Assembly (NCBI GenBank): GCA_030615145.1
Contig: JAUWZT010000144.1
Location: 1-9,412 of the forward strand
Origin: Promethearchaeota archaeon
GTDB taxonomy: Archaea; Asgardarchaeota; Lokiarchaeia; Sigyniarchaeales; SOKP01
Direction of reading: 5' to 3'
Length of the DNA: 9,412 nt
The notes under the pieces were generated by a model. That model saw only the letters and a list, made by a program, of their open reading frames with translations, made no database searches and was not told where the DNA came from. A program made the translations under genes and the position numbers. The first letter of the stretch is position 1, and each line of letters starts with the position of its first letter. Shown piece after piece: positions 1 to 6,696 of the stretch.

Positions 1-7
1 AAAACTG

Positions 8-19
8 ATAATATTATAT
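8..19 (+). promoter_or_regulatory. Candidate TATA-like promoter element for the crotonase gene
   Basis: The A/T stretch TAATATTATATG would place transcription start at about 35-45, giving a short leader that still contains the GGAGA ribosome binding site at 56-60. The assignment rests only on composition and spacing in a very A+T-rich background, so it is weak. Confidence 0.25.
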
Positions 20-66
20 GTAAACGAATTATGTTGTAAGAAAAATAAAATAAATGGAGATAAAAA

Positions 67-861
67 ATGAACGAAAAAATTGAATTAGTAATTAAAGATA
101 ATATTGCGATTATAAGACTAATGGATCCAGAGAATTTTAACCCTTTAAATAAAAATACAGGGAAAAAACTATTAGAAACTATAGAATCTATTCGAAATAA
201 TAGTACTGTAAGATGCCTAATAATAACTGGCTCTGGAAAGGCTTTTTCAGCGGGCGGAGATATAAAACAATTTAAGGCGAGTATTGAAAATGGCACATCA
301 GGTCAAGTTATGGACGATTTAACGAAAGACCTTTATAAAATTGCGTTAACATTGCGTCTTTATCCAAAACCTGTTATCGCGTCTGTGAATGGCTGGGCTG
401 TAGGAGCGGGAATGAACCTCGCTCTCTCGTGTGATTTTATAATTGCCTCAGAAAAAGCTAGATTTAGGCAATCTTTTTCCAAACTCGCTCTAATTCCGGG
501 ATTCGCAGGAACTATTTTGTTAAGCCGTCAGCTCACTTGGCAACAAGCAACACAAATGGCGTTTTTCGGAGATACTTATTCAGCTGAAGAGATGAAAAAA
601 CTTGGTTTTATCAACGAAATCGTACCTCATGAAGATTTAGAGGAGATTTCTTTACAATGGGCTGAGCGACTCGCCAAGGGACCTACATTAACATATGCAA
701 GGACCAAAAAATTATTCTTTGAAGCCCTTAGTACTCCATTAGAAGAACACCTTGAAATTGAGCGACAAATGCAAGTAAAATCGGCTGAATCTGAAGATTA
801 TAAGATTGGCGTATTTGCTCTAAACGACAAAAAAAAAAATCCCAATTTTATTGGGAATTAG
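67..861 (+). CDS. Crotonase-fold enoyl-CoA hydratase/isomerase family protein (PaaG-like), catalytic acids missing
   Basis: A 264-residue cytosolic protein of normal crotonase length. The fold is clear: the SAGGD segment (61-65) and GAGMN segment (113-117) form the CoA-thioester oxyanion hole through backbone amides. The block around 118-150 (ALSCDFIIAS, ARFRQSFSKLALIPGFAGT) aligns well with the family, and the C-terminus ends in the usual N-P-x-F-x-G pattern. By alignment to rat mitochondrial hydratase, Glu144 is Asn117 and Glu164 is Phe137, so normal syn-hydration is unlikely. The N-L-A and S-F-S-K-L context resembles PaaG-type isomerases, but the Asp they carry after I-P is Gly145. The substrate is unknown; an isomerase, a lyase or an atypical acyl-CoA enzyme are all possible. 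The start is ATG with a GGAGA ribosome binding site at 56-60, six bases upstream. The gene ends in an 11-A run and a TAG stop. Fold assignment is firm; reaction is not. Confidence 0.9.
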   Translation: MNEKIELVIKDNIAIIRLMDPENFNPLNKNTGKKLLETIESIRNNSTVRCLIITGSGKAFSAGGDIKQFKASIENGTSGQVMDDLTKDLYKIALTLRLYPKPVIASVNGWAVGAGMNLALSCDFIIASEKARFRQSFSKLALIPGFAGTILLSRQLTWQQATQMAFFGDTYSAEEMKKLGFINEIVPHEDLEEISLQWAERLAKGPTLTYARTKKLFFEALSTPLEEHLEIERQMQVKSAESEDYKIGVFALNDKKKNPNFIGN

Positions 862-921
862 AAATTATACATAAATTCGGGTAAAATATTTTCTATAAAT
901 CTTAAATCCTTTTTAGAATAA

Positions 922-930
922 TATATATTA
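922..930 (+). promoter_or_regulatory. Candidate TATA box for the UbiA-like gene
   Basis: TATATATTA is centred about 27 bases before GTG 953, the spacing expected for an archaeal leaderless transcript. A second A/T stretch at 932-939 has a similar distance to ATG 965, so the two possible starts cannot be told apart from promoter spacing. Confidence 0.35.
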
Positions 931-952
931 ATTTAATATCGAGTAACTTAAA

Positions 953-1780
953 GTGTTTCTTTCGATGAGTAAGGGATTTAGACTTCTGAGGGTGGAATAT
1001 ATCTTTTCTGTGCTCGTTCCTTGTTTATTGAGCATATATTTAAACGATTACGATGTTTTTGCTCACATTTGGATACTAGCTGGATTTGGGTTTTATGCCA
1101 TTACGGGAAATACGCTCAATGATGTAATCGATATGAAAGATCCAAACGAAAAGGAAACGCTAGAAAGAGTACAGGGTTATAGACGAAAAGAAATATTCAC
1201 AATTTCTTTGGCAAGTTTTTTATTAGGGACCGTATGTTTCATGAATAGTATCGTAGCAAACCCACTCTTAGGAATTTATTTAGCAATTATTGTTATTTCC
1301 GTAATTTTCTACTGTCTATTTAAATCGCTGGTTATTATAAACCATATTATTTTAGGAATATCACACATTTTATTACCTTATTTTATGATAAAAATCAACG
1401 CTGGCGATATTTCTATGAATTTCTTTCCTGATCTAACTTTATTTGAGTTATTAATAATACTTTCTATAGCTTCTGTGGCATTTTCCGGTCAAATGCTTCA
1501 CGAAATGATTGATGGAGATTCGTTATCAAAATTATCTCCAAAAACTTCTCGATTAATAATTTGGATAGCATCTATAATATCGCTGACAATCGCTATATTT
1601 TCGTTAGTTATTACTCAATACATTATATTTCTACCAATAGTCTTCTTTCCTTTTGGAATTATGTATATTTTTAGGAAACCTAGAACCGATTTAGTTGGTA
1701 GAAGCTCGTTAAAAGATGTAGGAATCATATTAGGAAATCTTACTTTCGTTTATATAATAATTTTGATCATTGCACCTTAA
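953..1780 (+). CDS. UbiA-superfamily prenyltransferase (integral membrane)
   Basis: A 275-residue, highly hydrophobic protein with about 7-9 membrane-spanning segments, the usual size for UbiA enzymes, which attach polyprenyl chains to acceptors such as quinone rings or, in archaea, geranylgeranylglyceryl phosphate. The first Asp-rich motif is N56-D57-x-x-D60-x-x-D63 (NDVIDMKD), the Mg-diphosphate site. The second is in HEMIDGD (183-189), followed by a K-T pair as in the family's D-x-E-G-D...KT segment. The usual N-R-P-x-R-P stretch after motif one is replaced by an ETLERVQGYRRKE segment, so the acceptor cannot be named. Digeranylgeranylglyceryl-phosphate synthase is one option but not shown. 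The start is uncertain: GTG 953 has a TATA-like box at 922-930, fitting a leaderless transcript, while ATG 965 would remove only four residues. There is no clear ribosome binding site for either. The 91-base gap after the crotonase gene argues for its own promoter. Confidence 0.75.
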   Translation: MFLSMSKGFRLLRVEYIFSVLVPCLLSIYLNDYDVFAHIWILAGFGFYAITGNTLNDVIDMKDPNEKETLERVQGYRRKEIFTISLASFLLGTVCFMNSIVANPLLGIYLAIIVISVIFYCLFKSLVIINHIILGISHILLPYFMIKINAGDISMNFFPDLTLFELLIILSIASVAFSGQMLHEMIDGDSLSKLSPKTSRLIIWIASIISLTIAIFSLVITQYIIFLPIVFFPFGIMYIFRKPRTDLVGRSSLKDVGIILGNLTFVYIIILIIAP

Positions 1781-1890
1781 AAAAACCATTCTTAATAACG
1801 ATTTTAAAAGATTTTATAAATATGAGTGAAAAAATTTTAATAAATTATATAATTATTAGAAATTTTTGTATTAATTTAACCCATAAGAGG

Positions 1891-1898
1891 TATAAAAA
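1891..1898 (+). promoter_or_regulatory. Candidate distal TATA box upstream of the surface-protein gene
   Basis: TATAAAAA, preceded by purine-rich AAGAGG, is the best match to an archaeal BRE/TATA pair in the 233-base gap at 1781-2013. Initiation here, near 1917, would give a leader of about 95 bases. A 6-base inverted repeat (TAACCC at 1877-1882, GGGTTA at 1908-1913) flanks it. It competes with the proximal box at 1984-1990. Confidence 0.3.
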
Positions 1899-1951
1899 TT
1901 TGTTTAAGGGTTATACGACATTTAAATAGGTGAGTTTCCAATATAATATTA

Positions 1952-1980
1952 ATCAAATGTTTTAAACTAAAATATTTGAT
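1952..1980 (+). promoter_or_regulatory. Inverted repeat (operator candidate) just upstream of the proximal TATA box
   Basis: The arms ATCAAATGTT (1952-1961) and AATATTTGAT (1971-1980) are complementary at nine of ten positions around a 9-base spacer, with arm centres 19 bases apart, about two helical turns. It abuts the proximal TATA-like element, where a dimeric regulator could block or recruit the transcription machinery. A+T-rich DNA produces such dyads by chance, so its function is unproven. Confidence 0.3.
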
Positions 1981-1983
1981 ATA

Positions 1984-1990
1984 CTTTATA
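1984..1990 (+). promoter_or_regulatory. Candidate proximal TATA box, leaderless spacing
   Basis: CTTTATA is centred about 27 bases before ATG 2014. No Shine-Dalgarno lies between it and the start codon, which fits leaderless transcription of the surface-protein gene. Confidence 0.4.
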
Positions 1991-1994
1991 CAAA

Positions 1995-2009
1995 AAAGAA
2001 ATCTAATAA
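1995..2009 (+). repeat. 15-base repeat, copy 1 (AAAGAAATCTAATAA)
   Basis: The same 15 bases recur exactly at 6639-6653. Both copies are in intergenic DNA immediately downstream of TATA-like elements and upstream of genes. This copy lies between the TATA-like box and ATG 2014. It may be a promoter-proximal element or a chance A+T-rich match. Confidence 0.35.
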
Positions 2010-2013
2010 AGAA

Positions 2014-5000
2014 ATGGTGAAAATTATAATAAATAAAAAAAAAATAACGCCATTAATAGCAATTGTTTTATTCATATTGCTGGGCGCGTTTAATATAAGT
2101 TCTGGTATCGCAATTCATATGCAAGGAGACGGAGCAACCTTTAACCTTGATAAAGCGGATCCGGTAGGATACGGTGTTTTTATTCCAGCACCAAATATGT
2201 ATACTACTATGTCGATAAGTGGGTCAAATCAGGGAGAATTTACGATAATGGAATGGGATGGATGGGATGCAGACCCAGATAACCAAGAAACTGTTTATTA
2301 TCTTGGAAACGATGTTAGTTACGCATATCCATGGTATTTTGAAGATCTTTTATTGAATAGTACAACTAATAATGACTATATTGACCCTTGGTCAGTTCGT
2401 TGGCTGAATGTAAGTGCATATAATGCAGAAAATGATACTCTATCGCCTTATACTTTGAATACCGTATTTAATTACTATGTTATGGCTGAAGAAAGCGAAT
2501 TAACTGTGCCACTAAATAATTCTATGCCAATGCAAATTGATTTACTCCTTTCTTCAGGTCCAAAGATATTAAAACTTGATTGGTTGTTAGATAATCCTAA
2601 TGCAAATCCATTAAGTCCATCAAATAAAATAAATTTAATATCTCCATCAGGGAAAATAGTAAATATGCCACCACCAATTGCCGCTAGAGAGTATTTTGGT
2701 GCTCACACAATTTTCTATTATACAACTTTTGTAGCACATGAATCAGGAACATATAGATTATTAATATACGCCTCATATGCTCCAAATCCTGGTTATTTAA
2801 ATTTAGAATTTTTGGATTTTAATGTAAGGGATTTAACCGTTGATAAAGTATCTTTTGCTGGAGATGGAGATGATTGGCCGAGTTATCTTGAAAGACTTGA
2901 GGATGAATGGGATGCTGAATGGTATAGAATTAGTGGAAAGAAAGGAGATAAGTATAGCTTGGATTTTGGATATGATTATAAAATTAGAACCCCGTTAGTA
3001 AATATATTCACTCCTTGTGAATATGGGTATAACATGGATTATAATATAATTTCAGGTACATACGATATATATTTTCCAAAAACAGGAAATGCATATATAT
3101 CTTTTACAGACACAGAGACTGATGGCCCATTTTTAGCTTCTTTATATTTAAAAGAAATCCCTGTTGTAGAATATAATATTGGGGATAATGTAACGAGCAT
3201 AAGAGTGTCGAGGGATCAGAGAAAAGCAATAGATTTTACAGTAGAGCAGGATTCATTCGTTAGGTTCAATTATACATATTATGGAGAAGGTCTTCCCAAT
3301 ATAACTTCATTTGACACACACAATGATTTTATTTTTAAAAATGCCAAAAAGCTAGACTGTTATGAAGCCTTAAGCCCAATTGAGACAAAACAAGCTGGTA
3401 CCATGTATTTCTACTATTATTATTTCCCTGCGGGTGGTTATGAAGCAATAATTAAAAATGATGATATTGAATATGACGGTGTCCTCCAAATTAGTTCTGA
3501 ATATGTCGAATTCGCAAATACGACGATCCCTATGAATATTTTATCTTATCCAGATATTTATCCATCAAATTTAACGACAATTGAGTTCACGCCTGATGTG
3601 TATTATTCAAGTCTTAAACAGGCTCAATGGTTTGGAATAAATATAACAGAGACAGGGCAATTATTTTTTAATACCACAATATTAGCTTCTGACTATCTAG
3701 CTGAAATACCAACTTCAGCAAACCCATCAGTTGTTCTTGTGTATAATGGAACGGGAAGTGGAGAATATTACGATTATACTTCAAAGTCACACACTTATCT
3801 TCAATCGTTCCCTGCTTTTGGAAATATAGATGATTATCTCTATATTGCATATACAAGTAAATGGCATGATATGCACTTTAATATATCCCAATTTGGGACA
3901 GGGGGTGTAGAAAATTACGTAGAGGTCTGGGATGGTAATATTTGGGACGAATTAGACCAAGATTACGAGGATACTACTGAATTCCAATTGGATAATGGAA
4001 CATGGGTTCTGGATATTTATAATGACGATGATTTTATAGCTTGGTCGAAAGGTGTAGGAGGTGAGTTTGATCTTGACGGTATTGATGAGGATATGTATTA
4101 TTGGCTGAGATTCGACTGTAATAATGATTATTTACCTATGCCATATTTTGATCTAATTAGTTTATCAAATATAACAATGCACGGAGATGTAAATTTTGCT
4201 CTTGTTAGGGATAGCGGATATGAATATTGTGATTTCTGGGAACCAAATCAACCTTCTTCTATGACTGATTTAAGAATTAATCAAGAATCAGGACATACCA
4301 CAGCTTCCGAATACCAATCATTTTTAGCCACTGGACCACCTGGCATTATAGGTGTCGAACCGGGCTATTATAAGTTTTTGGTCATTCCTGAAGGATGGAG
4401 CCATCCTGGAAATTTGAAAGTTCAATTTGGCTTTTCAGACTTTGATGGCTACAGCGTAGAAACAGCGTATAATATCACAAAGGAACCACTTGTTCATCCA
4501 TGGCAAATTGGAAATAATGTTAACGTAAGTGATCCCATTCTATATAATTCTACAACGTACCCCTATGAACTAACGACAGCATTCAATAGCACAACCAATA
4601 CTATATTCTATTTAGATTGTTACGGTGATGCTTATAGTTGGACACAATTAGTTGTAAATACAAGGAATGTAACTAGTTATGATCTTTATATTATGCAAGA
4701 CCTTCCTTGGATTAGTAATAGCGGCCCAAATGGTGAAATTGCTCTTATTGCTACTGGTTTAAACAATAATGATACAATTGAATTTGGAGTGTTAGTAGAT
4801 GAATTTACATTAATCTTTGCAAACATTGCTCCAAGTGCAGATATGGTCTCTTTTAAGACCGATTTGAGTCAATATAACACAACAGCATTGTATGGCAGTG
4901 AAATCACCGCATCATACACTCCTCCTGTACCAGGTCTAGATCCACTTGTTTTAACTTTGATGATTGCAATACCCGCAGCTATAGGAGTCGTTGTCGTGGT

Positions 5001-5037
5001 TGTTTACGTAGTAAAAAAGAGAAGTGGCAAAACCTAA
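2014..5037 (+). CDS. Large secreted, membrane-anchored surface protein (function unknown)
   Basis: A 1007-residue protein with a basic N-terminus, a hydrophobic signal/anchor segment at about 12-33, and a C-terminal membrane helix at about 978-1000 followed by the basic tail KKRSGKT. This gives an exterior body anchored in the cytoplasmic membrane. The body is rich in Asp, Asn, Tyr and Trp, very poor in Cys, and carries about 22 N-x-S/T sequons, as expected of a glycosylated archaeal envelope protein. It appears built of beta-sandwich modules. The stretch near 300-385 (EWYRISGKKGDKYSL and following) resembles pre-peptidase C-terminal domains. The stretch near 635-705 (VEVWDGNIWDEL ... MYYWLRFDC) resembles modules that pair a described W-D-G-x-W with a Y-W-x-R strand. 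No catalytic motif was recognised. An S-layer, adhesion or substrate-binding role is possible. The start is ATG without a Shine-Dalgarno, with leaderless promoter spacing. The gene is monocistronic by its flanking gaps. Confidence 0.88.
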   Translation: MVKIIINKKKITPLIAIVLFILLGAFNISSGIAIHMQGDGATFNLDKADPVGYGVFIPAPNMYTTMSISGSNQGEFTIMEWDGWDADPDNQETVYYLGNDVSYAYPWYFEDLLLNSTTNNDYIDPWSVRWLNVSAYNAENDTLSPYTLNTVFNYYVMAEESELTVPLNNSMPMQIDLLLSSGPKILKLDWLLDNPNANPLSPSNKINLISPSGKIVNMPPPIAAREYFGAHTIFYYTTFVAHESGTYRLLIYASYAPNPGYLNLEFLDFNVRDLTVDKVSFAGDGDDWPSYLERLEDEWDAEWYRISGKKGDKYSLDFGYDYKIRTPLVNIFTPCEYGYNMDYNIISGTYDIYFPKTGNAYISFTDTETDGPFLASLYLKEIPVVEYNIGDNVTSIRVSRDQRKAIDFTVEQDSFVRFNYTYYGEGLPNITSFDTHNDFIFKNAKKLDCYEALSPIETKQAGTMYFYYYYFPAGGYEAIIKNDDIEYDGVLQISSEYVEFANTTIPMNILSYPDIYPSNLTTIEFTPDVYYSSLKQAQWFGINITETGQLFFNTTILASDYLAEIPTSANPSVVLVYNGTGSGEYYDYTSKSHTYLQSFPAFGNIDDYLYIAYTSKWHDMHFNISQFGTGGVENYVEVWDGNIWDELDQDYEDTTEFQLDNGTWVLDIYNDDDFIAWSKGVGGEFDLDGIDEDMYYWLRFDCNNDYLPMPYFDLISLSNITMHGDVNFALVRDSGYEYCDFWEPNQPSSMTDLRINQESGHTTASEYQSFLATGPPGIIGVEPGYYKFLVIPEGWSHPGNLKVQFGFSDFDGYSVETAYNITKEPLVHPWQIGNNVNVSDPILYNSTTYPYELTTAFNSTTNTIFYLDCYGDAYSWTQLVVNTRNVTSYDLYIMQDLPWISNSGPNGEIALIATGLNNNDTIEFGVLVDEFTLIFANIAPSADMVSFKTDLSQYNTTALYGSEITASYTPPVPGLDPLVLTLMIAIPAAIGVVVVVVYVVKKRSGKT

Positions 5038-5060
5038 TCAAATAAATTTAATTAATTAAC

Positions 5061-5099
5061 TTTTTTTTTTGTTTTATATATATAAACACACATTTTTTT
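5061..5099 (+). terminator. Oligo-T transcription terminators after the surface-protein gene
   Basis: Ten consecutive T at 5061-5070 begin 23 bases after the stop codon, with a second run of seven at 5093-5099. Archaeal RNA polymerase terminates at such T runs without needing a hairpin, and no strong stem precedes them here. Confidence 0.6.
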
Positions 5100-5267
5100 A
5101 TGTAGTTCTTGTCTTTTAAAATAGTATAGAATGCTTATTTGCATTATTATTCCAATTAATCCAGTGTATTAAAGCAATGAGTCATGAATATATTCACCGT
5201 TTGTCTCTTTGTTCTTGTATTCAGAAAAAACAAAAAATATATTTAAAATTGAAAATACATTTAAAGT

Positions 5268-5366
5268 ATGTCTTCACTACAAGGGAAAAATGTTATAAAT
5301 ATCAGCGAAACTATAGAATTTATTGATTATCATTTACAATTTTACAAAATTGGCATAGAAATATGA
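5268..5366 (+). CDS. Possible 32-residue leaderless small ORF
   Basis: ATG to TGA encodes 32 residues beginning MSSLQGKNVINISETIEF. A TATA-like stretch (ATATATTTAAAA, 5237-5248) is centred about 25 bases before the ATG, the same arrangement seen at neighbouring genes with leaderless spacing. The predicted peptide could be one amphipathic helix. There is no recognised family and no ribosome binding site. ORFs of this length occur by chance, so it is listed only as a candidate. Confidence 0.15.
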   Translation: MSSLQGKNVINISETIEFIDYHLQFYKIGIEI

Positions 5367-5395
5367 ATGGAAATTATAATCTCTTGATAATTATC

Positions 5396-5405
5396 ATTTA
5401 AATAT
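5396..5405 (+). promoter_or_regulatory. Candidate TATA box for the radical SAM gene
   Basis: ATTTAAATAT is centred about 24 bases before ATG 5424. No Shine-Dalgarno lies between, so a leaderless transcript is expected. Confidence 0.35.
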
Positions 5406-5423
5406 TGAATAAATTGTGTTCAA

Positions 5424-6473
5424 ATGGATTTAATTAACCAAAAATTTCTAAGAGAAGCAAGATTTTATGAAAAAATCGATGAAAAATTCTCCCAATGCTT
5501 AACTTGTGAAAGAAAATGCAAGATAGCAAAAGAAAAAGTTGGTTATTGTCAAACTCGAATTAATATAGCCGGAGTTATCTATACAATTGTTTATGGGTTA
5601 ATTCCTGCTTTATCTTTCAATCCTATAGAAAAAAAACCATTATTTCATTATCATCCAGGAAGTACAGCTATAACAGTTGGTACTTATGGATGCAACTTCA
5701 ATTGTTTTTGGTGTCAAAATCACCATATTTCACATCCTAAAGAAAGTATTGTTGATTTGGCCAGAAAGGCAAAAGATTATCTGTCCCCAAAAAAAGTAAT
5801 CGAGCTAGCTCTAAAAAATAATTGCCAGGGAACATCAATCTCGTTTAATGAGCCTACTCTACTATTTGAATACTCATTGGATGTGTTTAAATTGGCAAAA
5901 AAGGAAGGACTATACAATACATATGTTACGAATGGATATATGACTGAGGAAGTATTAAAAGAATTGGTGAAAAGCGGATTAGATGCCATGAATATAGATA
6001 TAAAAGGCAACAGTAGTATGGTTAAAAAACACTGTGAAAGTGACATAGAAAATGTATGGAGAAATGCTAAATTAGCGAAAAAACTAGGTGTTCATATAGA
6101 AATAACAACACTTCTTATCGAAAGTTTTAACACCGATGAAAAAATAATCAAATCAATTTCAGAAAGGATAATAACTGATCTGGGAAAAGAAACTCCATTT
6201 CATATTTCTCGTTTTTTTCCGCATTACAAATCTCGTGAACATGGTCTTATTAATCCAACTCCAATAAAATCTTTATATAAAACATATGATATTGCAAAAG
6301 AAGTCGGTTTAGAATTTGTTTATTTAGGAAATTTGCCATATTCGAAATATGAAAACACATATTGTCCTAAATGTTTAAGTTTAGTTATTGAACGATCTGG
6401 ATTTGAAATTAATAAACATTTTTTGAATTCTCATGGAAATTGTAAATTTTGTGGAAGAAATATTTCCAAATGA
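5424..6473 (+). CDS. AmmeMemoRadiSam-system radical SAM enzyme (PflA-like, COG1180 type)
   Basis: A 349-residue cytosolic iron-sulfur enzyme expected to bind S-adenosylmethionine and generate a 5'-deoxyadenosyl radical. The cluster motif is C90-x3-C94-x2-C97 in GCNFNCFWCQN. Family hallmarks flank it: an N-terminal four-Cys element (C25, C28, C32, C42), the NPIEKKPLFHYHPGS segment (66-80) just before the cluster, and the QNHHIS sequence after it. At the C-terminus CPKC (314-317) and CKFC (340-343) form a likely zinc knuckle, as is usual in this family. Length and motif order match full-length members. The family is named for co-occurrence with AMMECR1 and Memo proteins, and its reaction is not settled; neither partner is in this window. 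The gene starts at ATG without a Shine-Dalgarno and ends in TGA. Homology to pyruvate formate-lyase activase does not imply that function, as no glycyl radical enzyme is nearby. Confidence 0.92.
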   Translation: MDLINQKFLREARFYEKIDEKFSQCLTCERKCKIAKEKVGYCQTRINIAGVIYTIVYGLIPALSFNPIEKKPLFHYHPGSTAITVGTYGCNFNCFWCQNHHISHPKESIVDLARKAKDYLSPKKVIELALKNNCQGTSISFNEPTLLFEYSLDVFKLAKKEGLYNTYVTNGYMTEEVLKELVKSGLDAMNIDIKGNSSMVKKHCESDIENVWRNAKLAKKLGVHIEITTLLIESFNTDEKIIKSISERIITDLGKETPFHISRFFPHYKSREHGLINPTPIKSLYKTYDIAKEVGLEFVYLGNLPYSKYENTYCPKCLSLVIERSGFEINKHFLNSHGNCKFCGRNISK

Positions 6474-6497
6474 AACTAAGGATTTTTAAAAAAATTT

Positions 6498-6515
6498 CCT
6501 TTATAAAGGTTTTTT
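6498..6515 (+). terminator. Palindrome plus T run after the radical SAM gene
   Basis: CCTTTATAAAGG (6498-6509) is a perfect 12-base palindrome followed directly by six T (6510-6515), 24 bases after the stop codon. A five-T run also lies at 6483-6487. The T run alone would suffice for archaeal termination; the short palindrome may be incidental. Confidence 0.5.
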
Positions 6516-6592
6516 ACTGAAATTCTGGATAGAGATACCATTTATATATGGGCTAAAAATATAATTTAATTACCAAAGTCCGAAAATCAGTA

Positions 6593-6618
6593 AATTTTAG
6601 TTGTTTACAGCTAAAATT
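6593..6618 (+). promoter_or_regulatory. 8-base inverted repeat upstream of the ATPase cassette
   Basis: AATTTTAG (6593-6600) and CTAAAATT (6611-6618) are perfectly complementary around a 10-base spacer, roughly 80-100 bases before the ATPase start and just upstream of its candidate TATA region. It could be an operator or a chance A+T-rich dyad. Confidence 0.3.
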
Positions 6619-6634
6619 ATTCCTTATAACATAA

Positions 6635-6642
6635 TTTTAAAG
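6635..6642 (+). promoter_or_regulatory. Candidate TATA-like element for the ATPase/metallopeptidase cassette
   Basis: TTTTAAAG would place transcription start near 6663, giving a leader of about 35 bases that contains the strong ribosome binding site at 6685-6693. It overlaps copy 2 of the 15-base repeat. The match to a consensus box is weak. Confidence 0.25.
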
Positions 6643-6653
6643 AAATCTAATAA
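6639..6653 (+). repeat. 15-base repeat, copy 2 (AAAGAAATCTAATAA)
   Basis: Identical to 1995-2009. As there, it lies in the intergenic DNA just downstream of a TATA-like element, here before the ATPase cassette rather than the surface-protein gene. Confidence 0.35.
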
Positions 6654-6684
6654 TTAATTAAAAAATTACATCAAATCGCGTAAA

Positions 6685-6693
6685 AAGGAGGGG
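6685..6693 (+). promoter_or_regulatory. Strong Shine-Dalgarno that fixes the ATPase start region
   Basis: AAGGAGGGG is the best anti-16S match in the window. It lies 5 bases before ATT 6697 and 8 before ATA 6700, counting from the end of GGAGG. The in-frame TAA at 6694-6696 closes the frame upstream, so translation must begin right after it. No ATG, GTG or TTG occurs in any frame within the next 20 bases. Confidence 0.7.
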
Positions 6694-6696
6694 TAA

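Larger units (their letters stand above)
5100..5423. other. Gene-poor intergenic region
   Basis: About 320 A+T-rich bases between the terminators and the radical SAM gene. No tRNA-like cloverleaf, direct repeat array or convincing long ORF was seen. It holds the weak 32-codon ORF at 5268-5366, a 6-base inverted repeat (AATTAT at 5372-5377, ATAATT at 5387-5392) and the promoter-like element of the next gene. Confidence 0.5.

Noticed and set aside
829..856. Hairpin (TCCCAAT / ATTGGGA) with an 11-A run, which read on the - strand is a stem followed by T11, like a bacterial terminator.
   Set aside because: No - strand gene ends here. The hairpin lies over the last codons of the crotonase gene, and the A run encodes its Lys codons.
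1822..1929. 35-codon + strand ORF (starting MSEKILIN) in the gap before the surface-protein gene.
   Set aside because: No ribosome binding site or fitting promoter, composition like random A+T-rich DNA, and it overlaps the candidate distal promoter.
3668..3856. 62-codon open frame on the - strand inside the surface-protein gene.
   Set aside because: No start context or family resemblance; antisense shadow of the long + strand gene.
5777..6046. 89-codon open frame on the - strand.
   Set aside because: It is the antisense shadow of the well-supported radical SAM gene.
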